DNA from: Thiomargarita sp.
Lineage (GTDB): Bacteria > Pseudomonadota > Gammaproteobacteria > Beggiatoales > Beggiatoaceae
Length of the DNA stretch: 64,000 bases
Assembly (NCBI GenBank): GCA_020721005.1
Contig: DYNP01000001.1
Span: 186,001-250,000, forward strand
Direction of reading: 5' to 3'
This document shows, in pieces, positions 1-9,003 of this stretch. The notes under the pieces are model-generated. The model saw only the letters and a list, made by a program, of their open reading frames with translations. It had not been told where the DNA came from and made no database searches. The position numbers and the translations under genes are program-made. Numbering within the stretch: the first letter of the stretch is position 1; every line of letters begins with the position of its first letter.

Positions 1-294
1 CAGCAAGGGTAGGGTTTTGCTGCGCTTTTCTTCACTGAATAGACGCATGGTCAGTAATGGGACTACCAGTAATAGCACGATGGCCATCCAGTCCAATAAG
101 TTGCCAACTACAATTTCAGTAAGTCCGGGTCCATCCGGATGGTTTGCCAAGTTGGCTTGAATATCAGGTTGCAAAAACCAATGGACTAATACTGCAAATA
201 CCCAGGCAAAAATGAATTGGAGAACTCCCAAAATGCTCCATGCTAAAGGGGAAAGAAATAGACTGCGTAATTCTTTAGCAGCAATGGTCCACAT
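1..294 (-). CDS. ABC-2 type permease, partial (runs off the window)
   Basis: The first 98 codons of a membrane permease; the rest lies beyond base 1. The start codon (294-292) shares one base with the stop codon of the ATPase gene (TGATG), and AAGGAGG lies just upstream, so the two are translationally coupled. The N-terminus begins MWTIAAKELRSLFLSPLAW, the amphipathic lead-in typical of ABC-2/GldF-like permeases. A hydrophobic helix (about residues 18-42), an extracytoplasmic stretch and a second helix (about 68-85) ending in RLFSEEKRSKT follow. That last motif is characteristic of the family. With the adjacent ATPase it should form an exporter; the substrate cannot be read from sequence. Confidence 0.85.
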   Translation of the reverse strand, partial: MWTIAAKELRSLFLSPLAWSILGVLQFIFAWVFAVLVHWFLQPDIQANLANHPDGPGLTEIVVGNLLDWMAIVLLLVVPLLTMRLFSEEKRSKTLPLL

Positions 295-1259
295 CAGGCG
301 GCCTCCTTGTTGATTAAGTCAGTTGTGTGAGGTTCTTCGGCTTGGGTGAGGTCAACAAAGACTTGTTCCAGCGAACGTTTTTCTGGGATCAGTTCGAACA
401 GTCCCCAATGAGCTGTTACCGATTGTTCAACCAATTGTTCCGCGGGACTGTGTTCCGCGGCATGTCGAATTCGGAAATGAGTGCTGTCGACTTGTTCGAC
501 TTCTTCTATTCCATCTACTTGTAACAATTCAGTCAGTTCCGGGGGATGTCGCAAGCCAATGATTAATTGGGTGGTTTTCATTTGCGTCAACAGTCCTTGT
601 ATGGTGTCATTTAAAATCAATTGTCCCTGATTGATGATTTGTACCTGATTGCAAACAGCCTGCACTTCGGGCAAAATGTGGGTGGATAAGATGACACTGT
701 GCTCAGCGCCGATCTTACTGATTAAATTACGAATTTCTCGAATTTGAATAGGATCGAGCCCAATGGTGGGTTCATCGAGAATCACTACCGAAGGGGTATG
801 AATGATGGCTTGCGCAATACCCACCCGTTGTTGATAACCCTTGGATAGGTTGCCAATTAAACGTTTGCCCACATGACTGAGCCCACAGTGTTCCATGGCG
901 CGTTCCAAAGCTTGGGGAATTTGAGGGCGAGGCACCCGGTGTAATTTGGCACAAAATTTCAGAAATTCAATCACTTGCATTTCCTGATACAGGGGGGGAT
1001 GTTCAGGCAGATAACCCAGTTGACTTTTGGCTTCAATTGGATTCTCAAACAGGTCTTGGCCACCCACGGTGATTTGCCCAATAGTAGGCGCCAAATTGCC
1101 AGTGATCATTTGCATGGTTGTCGATTTTCCAGCCCCATTAGGTCCTAAAAATCCCAAAATTTGTCCACGTTTTACTTCAAAGTTCACTTCCCTAACTGCA
1201 CAAAAGTGGCCGTAGTAGCGCCAAAGATTATGTACAGAAATCAGTATGTCAGGGTTCAT
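294..1259 (-). CDS. ABC transporter ATP-binding protein (ABC-2/GldA-like)
   Basis: A 321-residue nucleotide-binding subunit that powers the permease encoded next to it. Visible motifs are Walker A GPNGAGKST (residues 39-47), the signature LSKGYQQRVGIAQA (about 138-151) and Walker B VVILDEPTIGLDP (about 157-169), followed by the H-loop histidine in LSTHIL. After the roughly 220-residue ATPase core comes an extra C-terminal domain of about 100 residues, usual in ABC-2 exporters of the GldA/NosF/CcmA type. The ATG is preceded by GAGGAAAATCT, a good ribosome site. A gliding-motility or polysaccharide exporter role is possible but not shown here. Confidence 0.92.
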   Translation of the reverse strand: MNPDILISVHNLWRYYGHFCAVREVNFEVKRGQILGFLGPNGAGKSTTMQMITGNLAPTIGQITVGGQDLFENPIEAKSQLGYLPEHPPLYQEMQVIEFLKFCAKLHRVPRPQIPQALERAMEHCGLSHVGKRLIGNLSKGYQQRVGIAQAIIHTPSVVILDEPTIGLDPIQIREIRNLISKIGAEHSVILSTHILPEVQAVCNQVQIINQGQLILNDTIQGLLTQMKTTQLIIGLRHPPELTELLQVDGIEEVEQVDSTHFRIRHAAEHSPAEQLVEQSVTAHWGLFELIPEKRSLEQVFVDLTQAEEPHTTDLINKEAA

Positions 1260-1600
1260 AGATTTTCCTCAAAATGAGTGGAATGTGGGGGAAAAATAAT
1301 CCGTTTAACCGCTCATATTATTTCACCTAATGGCATAGTATACCATTTTAATTAAACAGTATAACATTTTTAGCCAGGGGTAGCAACACGTCCTTGAAAT
1401 TGATAAATATCCCATTTGTATTGGAAGTGGAGATCAATTATAATACAATTTTATGATTGATGAGCCACTGCCTAAAATGTTCTTGTTCCCATAGTTGATA
1501 ATGGGAATGAGATTAAACTGATGAATATCCCACTTTTACCATGGATAAACATCAATGGCAACTGGGTAATCACTGTATCATTACCTAAATTGAGGAGAAA
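1260..1600. other. intergenic region, no gene seen
   Basis: An AT-rich region between the divergent ABC operon and the dienelactone hydrolase gene. It must carry promoters for both directions, but I find no -35/-10 pair good enough to call. The words TGATAAATATCCCA and TGATGAATATCCCA recur about 120 bp apart (around 1400 and 1520), a weak repeat that could be an operator. Confidence 0.5.
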
Positions 1601-2395
1601 ATGAGCATGAAGACATGGATAATCCTGTTATGTAGTTGGATGAGCCTATCGGCACAAGCCGCCGTTCAAGGTCGAGCGGTGGACTATACACTGGGAAATA
1701 TGACCTTTAAAGGTTACCTGGTGGCAGAAGAAGGGACTCGTAAACGACCGGGTGTTCTCGTAGTGCATGAATGGTGGGGACACAACGAATATGCCCGTAA
1801 CAAAGCCACTGCACTGGCTGAAGCTGGTTATATAGCCTTGGCAGTAGACATGTATGGCGATGGCAAACGAGCCCAACATCCTAAAGAAGCCGGAGAATTT
1901 GCCAGTGCAGTTCAAAAAGACCTCCCCCTTGCCAAAGCCCGTTTTGAAGCAGCCTTGGCTTTTCTAAAGCAACAACCAGCAGTTGATCCCAAAAATTTAT
2001 CGGCTATAGGCTATTGTTTTGGCGGTGGAATTGTCTTAGAAATGGCCAGACAAGGACTGGATTTAAAAGGAGTGGCCAGTTTTCATGGCAGCTTAGCCAC
2101 CGCTCAACCTGCCCAACCTGGGACCATCAAAGCTAAAATTTTGGTATTACATGGAGCGGCTGACCAACTCATTCCCCAGGAAAAAGTGACGGCTTTTGAA
2201 CAAGAAATGCGCCAAGCCAAAGCAGAATGGGAACTCATCAGTTATCCCAATGTACAACACAGTTTCACCAATCCGGATGCTGACCATTATGCCAAACAAT
2301 TTGCACTGCCACTTGCTTACGATGAGCACGCTGACAAGGACTCTTGGGCAAAACTGTTGAACTTCCTAACTACCGTGTCTGCTCAAACCAATTAA
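1601..2395 (+). CDS. secreted dienelactone hydrolase family protein
   Basis: A 264-residue alpha/beta hydrolase with an N-terminal signal peptide (about residues 1-20, ending SAQAA), so probably periplasmic. The catalytic triad of the dienelactone hydrolase family is visible: nucleophile Cys139 in GYCFGGG, Asp188 in HGAADQLIP and His220 in NVQHSF. Cysteine at the nucleophile position separates it from serine esterases. The N-terminal motif VVHEWWGHN is also typical. The ATG has a strong GAGGAG ribosome site 4-9 bases upstream. Family members hydrolyse lactones or esters; the natural substrate of this exported version is unknown. It is a single gene ending at a hairpin shared with the convergent gene. 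Confidence 0.9.
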   Translation: MSMKTWIILLCSWMSLSAQAAVQGRAVDYTLGNMTFKGYLVAEEGTRKRPGVLVVHEWWGHNEYARNKATALAEAGYIALAVDMYGDGKRAQHPKEAGEFASAVQKDLPLAKARFEAALAFLKQQPAVDPKNLSAIGYCFGGGIVLEMARQGLDLKGVASFHGSLATAQPAQPGTIKAKILVLHGAADQLIPQEKVTAFEQEMRQAKAEWELISYPNVQHSFTNPDADHYAKQFALPLAYDEHADKDSWAKLLNFLTTVSAQTN

Positions 2396-2413
2396 CCCAA
2401 GCAATATCTACAC

Positions 2414-2438
2414 CTGACAGGTTCCCAAAACCTGTCAG
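2414..2438. terminator. hairpin between convergent genes
   Basis: Perfect 10-bp arms CTGACAGGTT and AACCTGTCAG with a 5-base loop, sited between two converging genes. No T-run follows on either strand, so it is either a bidirectional processing or terminating stem or one copy of a dispersed palindrome. A related ACCTG/CAGGT palindrome lies at 33462-33496. Confidence 0.6.
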
Positions 2439-2448
2439 AACTTCCCAG

Positions 2449-4857
2449 TTAATCCTTAAAACTCAATGGTTTATATTGCTTAACCAATTTATCAGCATGC
2501 TCCAATTTATTATGTAAAGCCTTTAACACCTCGCCCATTTCTCGAACCCGCTCAAAAATCAACAAATCCAACTTAGACTTGCGCTCATAATCTTGCACCA
2601 CGGGTAGCAAAGTTTTCTCTATCAATTCAATAGCTTGCAACAAACCCTGCTCAACTCCCATCGGCAACTGATTAACCACTTGCATCTCCAAATGCAACTC
2701 GGACAATTGACCCATCCACTCTCCCACTCGGCGCTCTAAACTATAAACTGCTTCAGTCAATGCCTCTATTCCCGTTAACCCTTGACCTCGCCACCGTTGC
2801 TGAATCTGCTGCCAACGCTGTAATTCTTGAAGACTGAGCTCCCCTCGCAACTCTTTCCAAAACAACTCATTCTGTTCCCTTTCTGCCTTTGGCAACTGCT
2901 CCAACTGCCCCCAGCAACCTTCATCCAACAAAGTTCCCAATTCTGTTAAACTCATCTCAGGCGTCACTTGAGCAGCCAACTGATTGAAAAATCGATAATT
3001 TCCTGACAATTTAATCTCAGGCAACTCTGGGTTAGCCTGCAATTGACAAGTGACTATAGGCAATATCCATTTTTGCATCCAACCCAATTTTTCCAACACT
3101 TGAACTGCCTGACGATATTCCTCTGACTCTAACCCCATCTGCTCCGGTCTCAACTGCCCTTGAGCCATCTGCAATAATTGATCAAATATTGTAATATCTT
3201 GATCTAACAATGAAAATAGCCAAGGATTCACCATCAGTGCATTCTCCAGATAACTCAGAGCGAACAAATCTAAATGAGAACGAATTGCCAAGGTATAAGA
3301 ATAAATTTGCAATTGTTGTCGCATATCCTCAGGCAACTGTTCAGCAGAAGTCCCCGCCAAGATCAGTCCCCACCGTTTACCCTGAAAACAATATTCCCGA
3401 AACTGCCCCTGCCAAGTCCCATCAAGGCGACGGTTTGGGGAAACCAATTCCCGAAATAACCGCATAAATCCTTCTGGAACTGCTTGAATATTATCTAAAA
3501 GTAACAAAACCGGCTCCTGAATAGCCAATGCCCAATCGAGGGCAACTAACTGTCGTTGCGTCTCTCTGTCCGGCGCCTGTTGTGGATCTAAACTGTCAGT
3601 TTGAGCCGCCACTTGACGACAATCGATGGACACCAAAATCCAATTTAACTCCTTGGCCAAATGTTGGACCACAGTCGTTTTACCATAACCGGTGGGTGAC
3701 AACAATAAAAGAGCCTGGGGATGTTCACTGTATACTTGCTGATATAAATTGGTTCTCAATTTAGGCAAGTGTACCTGTTGTGCCCAACGAGAAGGCTTAA
3801 TCGGTCGAGAAGTAATTTGAGAACTTGACAACTCAAACCCATTGATTTTCCAATCATTTTGTAAGCGTTTTAGATAATTATAACACTGACGTTGATAGTC
3901 CAAAAAAGCAGTATGCTGATCCACTTGAAACAACAATTCTGGCAAATCAATGCGCCCGGCAGGCAATTGGGCATTAAAATAACAATCTGGCAATCCACCC
4001 AAACCAGTTATTGTCGTATCAGCAGTAACCACCTGTCTTGACAAACGCTTGGTTAATAAAATAGCCACCACCTCTGGCAACCAAGATTGGGGGATTGAAA
4101 CAGTATTAGATACCAATTCTTTTATATATTCATACTGTTGCGCTAAGGACTGTTCCCGGTAATAACGCCAGTCTCGTTTAAATTGAGCCCATTGCAATGG
4201 TTGAGATTCCAAAACTTGTCGACAGGTTTGGGCGGTTTGCCAAGCCACTGTAGTGGTTATGAATTTTGGGGGTTGGGACTGTAATTCTGCCAGTAGATAA
4301 TCTAAAATTCGGTCTGACAAATAGGGGAAAGCGGAAAAAGGAGGATCTTGTACAAATGCAGCCACCCAAGTTTGTAAATTTGCACGTTGATGAGGGCTGG
4401 TTTTTGGAGAAACCAGGCGATTGCATAAGGCATATTCCCAAAACAATTGGGCAAAAGCTCGACAGGTTGGGGTAAAACTAAGCAGTCCCATGCTGGAATA
4501 TACGGGATACATTTCCGCCAATAATTCTGTAATTTTTTCGGGTGGCAAGGAAGAAAGATGAGACTGTCCAGCCAACCATGTGCCCACTTGAGCAGTCAGT
4601 GGCAAATGAGGTTGAAGTCGCCTTAAATAATGCACTGATTGCCTATAAATATCTGAAGAATCAGGCAATTGACTTGGGTAGGGAACTGGGGAAATCAATG
4701 GCCAGTCCAGCATAGCTTGTTGAAAGGGACTGCCAGGAATGCTCAAAATGGGAGTGGTCGCGTGGGCGGGAAAAATTAGATAAAATTCCAGCGGATGAGG
4801 GTGAGTGAGCCGCCCTTCACTACTTAAATGGAGCGAATGTGTGGTGGTCAAAGACAC
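2449..4857 (-). CDS. large AAA-type P-loop ATPase of unknown function
   Basis: An 802-residue protein with no family I can name. The central part is an AAA-like module: Walker A SPTGYGKTT (about residues 386-394) and Walker B VLLLLDNIQ (about 449-457), followed by NRRLDGTWQG and a sensor-like ILAGTSAEQLP. That arrangement recalls AAA/MoxR-type ATPases that read a helper before unloading. The first 340 residues and the last 250 have no recognisable domain; the C-terminus is charged and probably coiled coil (about 690-800). The start is GTG, chosen because AAGGAA lies 8 bases upstream and no in-frame ATG follows for about 48 codons. It is not in an obvious operon; a TPR gene follows upstream with a 27-base gap. 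Confidence 0.75.
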   Translation of the reverse strand: MSLTTTHSLHLSSEGRLTHPHPLEFYLIFPAHATTPILSIPGSPFQQAMLDWPLISPVPYPSQLPDSSDIYRQSVHYLRRLQPHLPLTAQVGTWLAGQSHLSSLPPEKITELLAEMYPVYSSMGLLSFTPTCRAFAQLFWEYALCNRLVSPKTSPHQRANLQTWVAAFVQDPPFSAFPYLSDRILDYLLAELQSQPPKFITTTVAWQTAQTCRQVLESQPLQWAQFKRDWRYYREQSLAQQYEYIKELVSNTVSIPQSWLPEVVAILLTKRLSRQVVTADTTITGLGGLPDCYFNAQLPAGRIDLPELLFQVDQHTAFLDYQRQCYNYLKRLQNDWKINGFELSSSQITSRPIKPSRWAQQVHLPKLRTNLYQQVYSEHPQALLLLSPTGYGKTTVVQHLAKELNWILVSIDCRQVAAQTDSLDPQQAPDRETQRQLVALDWALAIQEPVLLLLDNIQAVPEGFMRLFRELVSPNRRLDGTWQGQFREYCFQGKRWGLILAGTSAEQLPEDMRQQLQIYSYTLAIRSHLDLFALSYLENALMVNPWLFSLLDQDITIFDQLLQMAQGQLRPEQMGLESEEYRQAVQVLEKLGWMQKWILPIVTCQLQANPELPEIKLSGNYRFFNQLAAQVTPEMSLTELGTLLDEGCWGQLEQLPKAEREQNELFWKELRGELSLQELQRWQQIQQRWRGQGLTGIEALTEAVYSLERRVGEWMGQLSELHLEMQVVNQLPMGVEQGLLQAIELIEKTLLPVVQDYERKSKLDLLIFERVREMGEVLKALHNKLEHADKLVKQYKPLSFKD

Positions 4858-4884
4858 GATAAAATTCCTTGGTACAATAAGCTG

Positions 4885-5844
4885 TTAGGAATGAAGTGCA
4901 GTCTCATTTTCATTAAATCCCAAATGGGTGGCTTTTTCAAAACAGGCTCTGGCTTCGGGAATTTTTCCCTGTTGCCAATATACATTCCCTAATTGACTGT
5001 GAGCTTGGGCATATTCTGGGTAATGGACAATGGCTTGTTGATAACAGTGTTGAGCTTCTACCCATTGATTTTGTTGATAATACACTTCTCCCAATTCGTA
5101 ATGCAACAGGGCAGAATTTGGGCTCAAGGTGAGTGCATTTTGAAAGCAAACAGTTGCTTGAGCATATTCTCCTTGTCGAGACAACAATTTGCCAAAATGA
5201 TAATGAGTTTCTACTAAATTGGGATTGATAGCCAAAGCCCGTTGATGACTGGTGATGGCTTCGGCAATATGTCCCTGTTGATACCAAGCTATTCCCAGAT
5301 AATTATGAGCTTCGGCCATGCGGGGACTGAGTTGTAAAGTTTGTTGCAGAGCCTGTATCGCTGCTTCTATTTCTCCTTGATCACAGAGGGCTTTACCCAA
5401 ATGATAATGGGCTTTGGCATGTTGGGAACGAAGGGCAATGGTTTTTTGAAAAGCAGAAATTGCTTCTGGCAATTGTCCCAGGTCATAAAAGGTCAGTCCC
5501 AAATTGTAATGAAAATCTTCATCATCACTTCTAAGGGTGACAGCTCGTTGGAAACATTCCAGGGCAATTCCGAATTGTTTTTGAGATCTTAGAATATTGC
5601 CCAAACTGTTGTGAAAATTGGCCACAGTGGGATTCAATTGCATGGCTTTAGCCACCAATTGTAAGGCTCGTTCAAGGTCTTTTTGTTGATAGGCGACCAG
5701 TCCCAATAGGTGTAGAGCATCTGGATTTTCGGGCTCTATTTGTAGAACTTTTTGGTAGAGATGGGTGGCTTTAGCCAAATCACCGGTTTGATGGTATTGA
5801 GCTGCAATTTGCAGGGCTTGAATGGGAGTGAGAGGATTATTCAT
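4885..5844 (-). CDS. tetratricopeptide repeat protein
   Basis: A 319-residue protein built almost entirely of TPR units, about nine 34-residue repeats with the usual spacing (for example YHQTGDLAKATHLYQKVLQI and LGNVYWQQGKIPEARACFEK). No signal peptide or membrane helix is evident, so it is probably cytoplasmic. TPR arrays are protein-binding scaffolds. The adjacent gene on the same strand carries the same kind of TPR array fused to a GT41 domain, so this protein may be a partner, or a copy that has lost or never had the catalytic part. The ATG is preceded by AAGGACTC. Confidence 0.85.
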   Translation of the reverse strand: MNNPLTPIQALQIAAQYHQTGDLAKATHLYQKVLQIEPENPDALHLLGLVAYQQKDLERALQLVAKAMQLNPTVANFHNSLGNILRSQKQFGIALECFQRAVTLRSDDEDFHYNLGLTFYDLGQLPEAISAFQKTIALRSQHAKAHYHLGKALCDQGEIEAAIQALQQTLQLSPRMAEAHNYLGIAWYQQGHIAEAITSHQRALAINPNLVETHYHFGKLLSRQGEYAQATVCFQNALTLSPNSALLHYELGEVYYQQNQWVEAQHCYQQAIVHYPEYAQAHSQLGNVYWQQGKIPEARACFEKATHLGFNENETALHS

Positions 5845-5908
5845 GGGAGTCCTTGTAATAAATTTTTGAATCAGAATGTGCAGAATTATCGAATTTTAGG
5901 AGATTTTT

Positions 5909-7834
5909 TTATAAATTCGATGAAGAGAAGTAAGTTTTCCAACAGTGTTGATAGAGACCTTCCAATTGGCGAGTGAAAGTCTTGGCATCCATCAGCGGGG
6001 AATTTTGTAAACGAGATCGCAATTGGCTGCGAATTTGTTGTAACTGGTTTAAATTATTGGCTAATTGACAGCAAATATCAAGATAGTCGTCAGGTGTGTG
6101 GGCAATCCAATCGGTTAAACCCACTGTGGATAATAAACTGAGTCCCATGCGAGCAGCATGATTATTGCCAACCAGGGTGACGACTGGCAGTCCCATCCAT
6201 AGGGTTTCACAGGTGGTAGTTGCTCCATTGTAGGGATAAGTGTCCAGGGCAATGTCCAATTGATGGTATAACTGTAAGTAGTCGGCCATTTTAGGCACAG
6301 ATTCTACCAAAATCAATCGTTGGAGAGCAATATCTTGTTGTATAAAATGTTCGATGAGATGATGACGAGTGACTGGATCTTTAAGATTTTTGGATTTGAT
6401 GAATAATTTGGCTTGGGGCAGACGTTTCAGTAAATTGGCCCAAAGGTTGAGTAAAAAAGGGTTGAGTTTGACAAAGTTGTTGAGCACTGCAAAGGTAACA
6501 AATCCATTGTGCAAAGCGGGCAAAGGGTTGACTGGGACTTGATGAGCCTCGGGGGCAGGTTCATAGCAAAAATAGCTGTGAGGCAGGTATAATGGAATTT
6601 CGGTCCCAAAGTTAGATTGTTGAGGAGGATCAACATATTGGTCAGTTAGATGATAATCCATGCTGCTCAGTCCCGTGGTGTCTGGGTAGCCTAAGTAGGT
6701 GATTTGAATGGGGGCTGGTTTTTGCGCAAAGACCAGTAAACGGTGGCCTGAGGTGTGGCCAGCCAGGTCTACGAGAATATCAATGGAGTGTTGTCGAATA
6801 TGGTGAACCAATTCTTGGTTGGAGAATTGTAAACAGTTGATCCAGTGATCGGCTTGTTTTTGTAGTTCTTGGGTAATTTCATCAAAGTGTAAGTTATTGT
6901 AATAACAGAAAACTTCAAATTGGTCATGGTCATGTTGTTTTAAAATAGGACCGATAAAATAGGCGACTGGGTGCCGATGAAAATCGGCTGAAACATAGGC
7001 AATTTTTAGTTTTTTTGAGGTCGATTGGGAAGGAAGTCGGGGCAAAATTTGGGTGGCTAAGGGTAGGCAATAGCGTTGATCAAAGGCTTGACAGTGGGCA
7101 GCCAAATCAGTTTGGGAACAATCTGGATCGTAATGGAAGGTGAGCAGTAAGTTGGAGTGGATAAAGGGAATTAAATCATGATAAATTTGTTGATGCGCAA
7201 TTTCTTGTAATAATTGTTGATAAAGGGCAAGGCTGGCTTTGATTTGTCCTTGTTGTTTAAGGGTTTCAGCGATATTGCTTTGTAAATGTAAGAATTGTGG
7301 ATTCAGTTCCAATACTTTTTGGTAATGGGTTTGAGCTTCACTTAAATAGCCCAATTCTTGGAGCAATTGTCCTTGTTGCTCATGGGCTTCTAGGTAATTG
7401 GGATTGAGTTGGAGGGCTGTTTGGTAACAGATGTCTGCTTCTTCCAATTTGAGTAATTTTTTGAGGGCATTGCCTAAATACAGGTGCAATTCTGGCCGAT
7501 TGAGATTGATGGCTAAGGCTTGTTGGTAACAGGTGATGGCTTTGGCATGCTCTCCCTGTTGATGATAAAGGGTGCCTAAATTGCCATAGGCTTCCAGGTA
7601 GGTTGGGTTATAGAGAATGGCTCGTTGGTAGCTGGCAATGGCTTGAGGAAATTGTTGTAAGTCATGGAATAAATTGCCTAAGTTATAATGGGCACGGGCA
7701 TCTTGAGGATTGAAGCGCACCAGTTGTTGTAAGTGATAGAGACTGTGTTGCAAGTTGCCTTGTTGATAGGCCAAAGTGGCTAAGTGGGCGTGATGAGTGG
7801 AGTAAATGCCAGGATCGGTGGAGGCTATGGTCAT
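5909..7834 (-). CDS. TPR domain plus GT41 glycosyltransferase (O-GlcNAc transferase/SPINDLY-like)
   Basis: A 641-residue protein. Residues about 15-230 are TPR repeats and about 275-630 form a GT41 catalytic domain. Family hallmarks are IAYVSADFHRHPVAYF (start of the catalytic domain), DILVDLAGHTSGHRL, PAPIQITYLGYPDTTG, and the donor-site stretch DTYPYNGATTTCETLWMGLP with VTLVGNNHAARMG. GT41 enzymes transfer GlcNAc (or fucose in SPINDLY) to serine or threonine of proteins, and the TPR array presents the substrate. Bacterial members modify cytoplasmic proteins or adhesins such as HMW1. The target is unknown; the secreted beta-helix protein and the neighbouring TPR protein are candidates only by proximity. 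Confidence 0.9.
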   Translation of the reverse strand: MTIASTDPGIYSTHHAHLATLAYQQGNLQHSLYHLQQLVRFNPQDARAHYNLGNLFHDLQQFPQAIASYQRAILYNPTYLEAYGNLGTLYHQQGEHAKAITCYQQALAINLNRPELHLYLGNALKKLLKLEEADICYQTALQLNPNYLEAHEQQGQLLQELGYLSEAQTHYQKVLELNPQFLHLQSNIAETLKQQGQIKASLALYQQLLQEIAHQQIYHDLIPFIHSNLLLTFHYDPDCSQTDLAAHCQAFDQRYCLPLATQILPRLPSQSTSKKLKIAYVSADFHRHPVAYFIGPILKQHDHDQFEVFCYYNNLHFDEITQELQKQADHWINCLQFSNQELVHHIRQHSIDILVDLAGHTSGHRLLVFAQKPAPIQITYLGYPDTTGLSSMDYHLTDQYVDPPQQSNFGTEIPLYLPHSYFCYEPAPEAHQVPVNPLPALHNGFVTFAVLNNFVKLNPFLLNLWANLLKRLPQAKLFIKSKNLKDPVTRHHLIEHFIQQDIALQRLILVESVPKMADYLQLYHQLDIALDTYPYNGATTTCETLWMGLPVVTLVGNNHAARMGLSLLSTVGLTDWIAHTPDDYLDICCQLANNLNQLQQIRSQLRSRLQNSPLMDAKTFTRQLEGLYQHCWKTYFSSSNL

Positions 7835-7864
7835 GTTAACACTGAAGAGTTAAGGTAGAGGTCA

Positions 7865-7892
7865 CCAATCCTTGAATTATTGTAAGGATTGG
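7865..7892. terminator. hairpin downstream of purC
   Basis: Perfect 9-bp inverted repeat CCAATCCTT/AAGGATTGG with a 10-base loop, between the stop of purC and the start of the GT41 gene, both on the minus strand. There is no U-run, so the termination role is tentative. Confidence 0.45.
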
Positions 7893-7919
7893 GGCGCTGA
7901 TTGGGAATGAGAATTGGTG

Positions 7920-8822
7920 TTATGAGTGGGAAAAGGATGAGTTTGTTCCTATGAGTTTATCGTAGGCCTCTTGATATTTTTGAGTGGTTTTTTCAATGAT
8001 TTCAGGGGGTAAGGAAGGAGCTGGGGGACGTTTGTCCCAGTGCAATGTTTCCAAATAGTCGCGAACAAATTGTTTGTCAAAGCTGGGGGGATTATGACCT
8101 GGGACATAGTGCTCCATGGGCCAGAAACGGGAAGAATCTGGGGTGAGAACTTCATCGATTAATAGCAGTTGTCCATGCTCGTCTACACCGAATTCAAATT
8201 TGGTGTCGGCGATGATAATTCCTCTTTGTTCGGCAAAGAGACTGGCTTTATGGTAAATTTGGAGACTGATGTCTCGAACTCGTTCCGCTAAGTCTTGGCC
8301 GACCAGTTTGACTGTGTTGGCAAAACTGATGTTTTCATCATGTTGTCCGACGGCAGCCTTGCTGGAAGGGGTGTAGATGGGGTGGGGTAATTTTTCTGCC
8401 AAGGATAATTGGGGAGGTAAGGGAATGTCACAAACTTGGCCGGTGCGCATATAATCTTTCCAGGCAGAGCCTATCAGGTAGCCTCGGACGATGGCTTCGA
8501 TGGGTAAGGGTTTGAGTTTGCGAACCACCATGGAACGTTGCCGAATGTCCTGAGCTTCTGCTGGGGGAAGAAAATGGGTGAGATCAAGGGGGCTGAGATG
8601 ATTTTGAATTAAGGGACTGGTGAATTGGAACCAGAAATGGGAGAGCGTGTTGAGAATGATGCCTTTTTTGGGAATGGGATCGGGTAGCACCACATCGAAA
8701 GCTGACAGGCGATCAGTGGCAATCATAAGCAGGTGTTGATCATCCAGTGGGTATATATCGCGGACTTTGCCCCGTTGTTGTAATGGAAATTGGGACAGAT
8801 GAGATTCAAATAGGCAATTCAT
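7920..8822 (-). CDS. purC: phosphoribosylaminoimidazole-succinocarboxamide synthase
   Basis: SAICAR synthetase, which joins CAIR and aspartate using ATP in de novo purine synthesis. The 300-residue length and motifs match the longer PurC type: GKVRDIYPL near the N-terminus, LLMIATDRLSAFD, VVRKLKPLPIEAIVRGYLIGSAWKDY, ADTKFEFG and LTPDSSRFWP. I start at the ATG at 8822 (MNCLFES). An in-frame TTG at 8846 would add eight residues but lacks support, whereas AAAGAAG precedes the ATG. It stands alone, as purC often does in gammaproteobacteria. Confidence 0.96.
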   Translation of the reverse strand: MNCLFESHLSQFPLQQRGKVRDIYPLDDQHLLMIATDRLSAFDVVLPDPIPKKGIILNTLSHFWFQFTSPLIQNHLSPLDLTHFLPPAEAQDIRQRSMVVRKLKPLPIEAIVRGYLIGSAWKDYMRTGQVCDIPLPPQLSLAEKLPHPIYTPSSKAAVGQHDENISFANTVKLVGQDLAERVRDISLQIYHKASLFAEQRGIIIADTKFEFGVDEHGQLLLIDEVLTPDSSRFWPMEHYVPGHNPPSFDKQFVRDYLETLHWDKRPPAPSLPPEIIEKTTQKYQEAYDKLIGTNSSFSHS

Positions 8823-9003
8823 GGGATCTTCTTTAAAATGGGTCAAATATGGAAGTTGTCAGCCAGGGTTTGATGTTTTTTTCTTGTTCCCGTTTTGGAA
8901 TGTAAGCATAGGATCAGGTTTCTTTGGGCAACAAGGTTGATGGAACCGGCGTTGTCTTGCGGATGGAATGTGGAAATGAGAACGATAGTTGGAGTTTTAT
9001 ACC

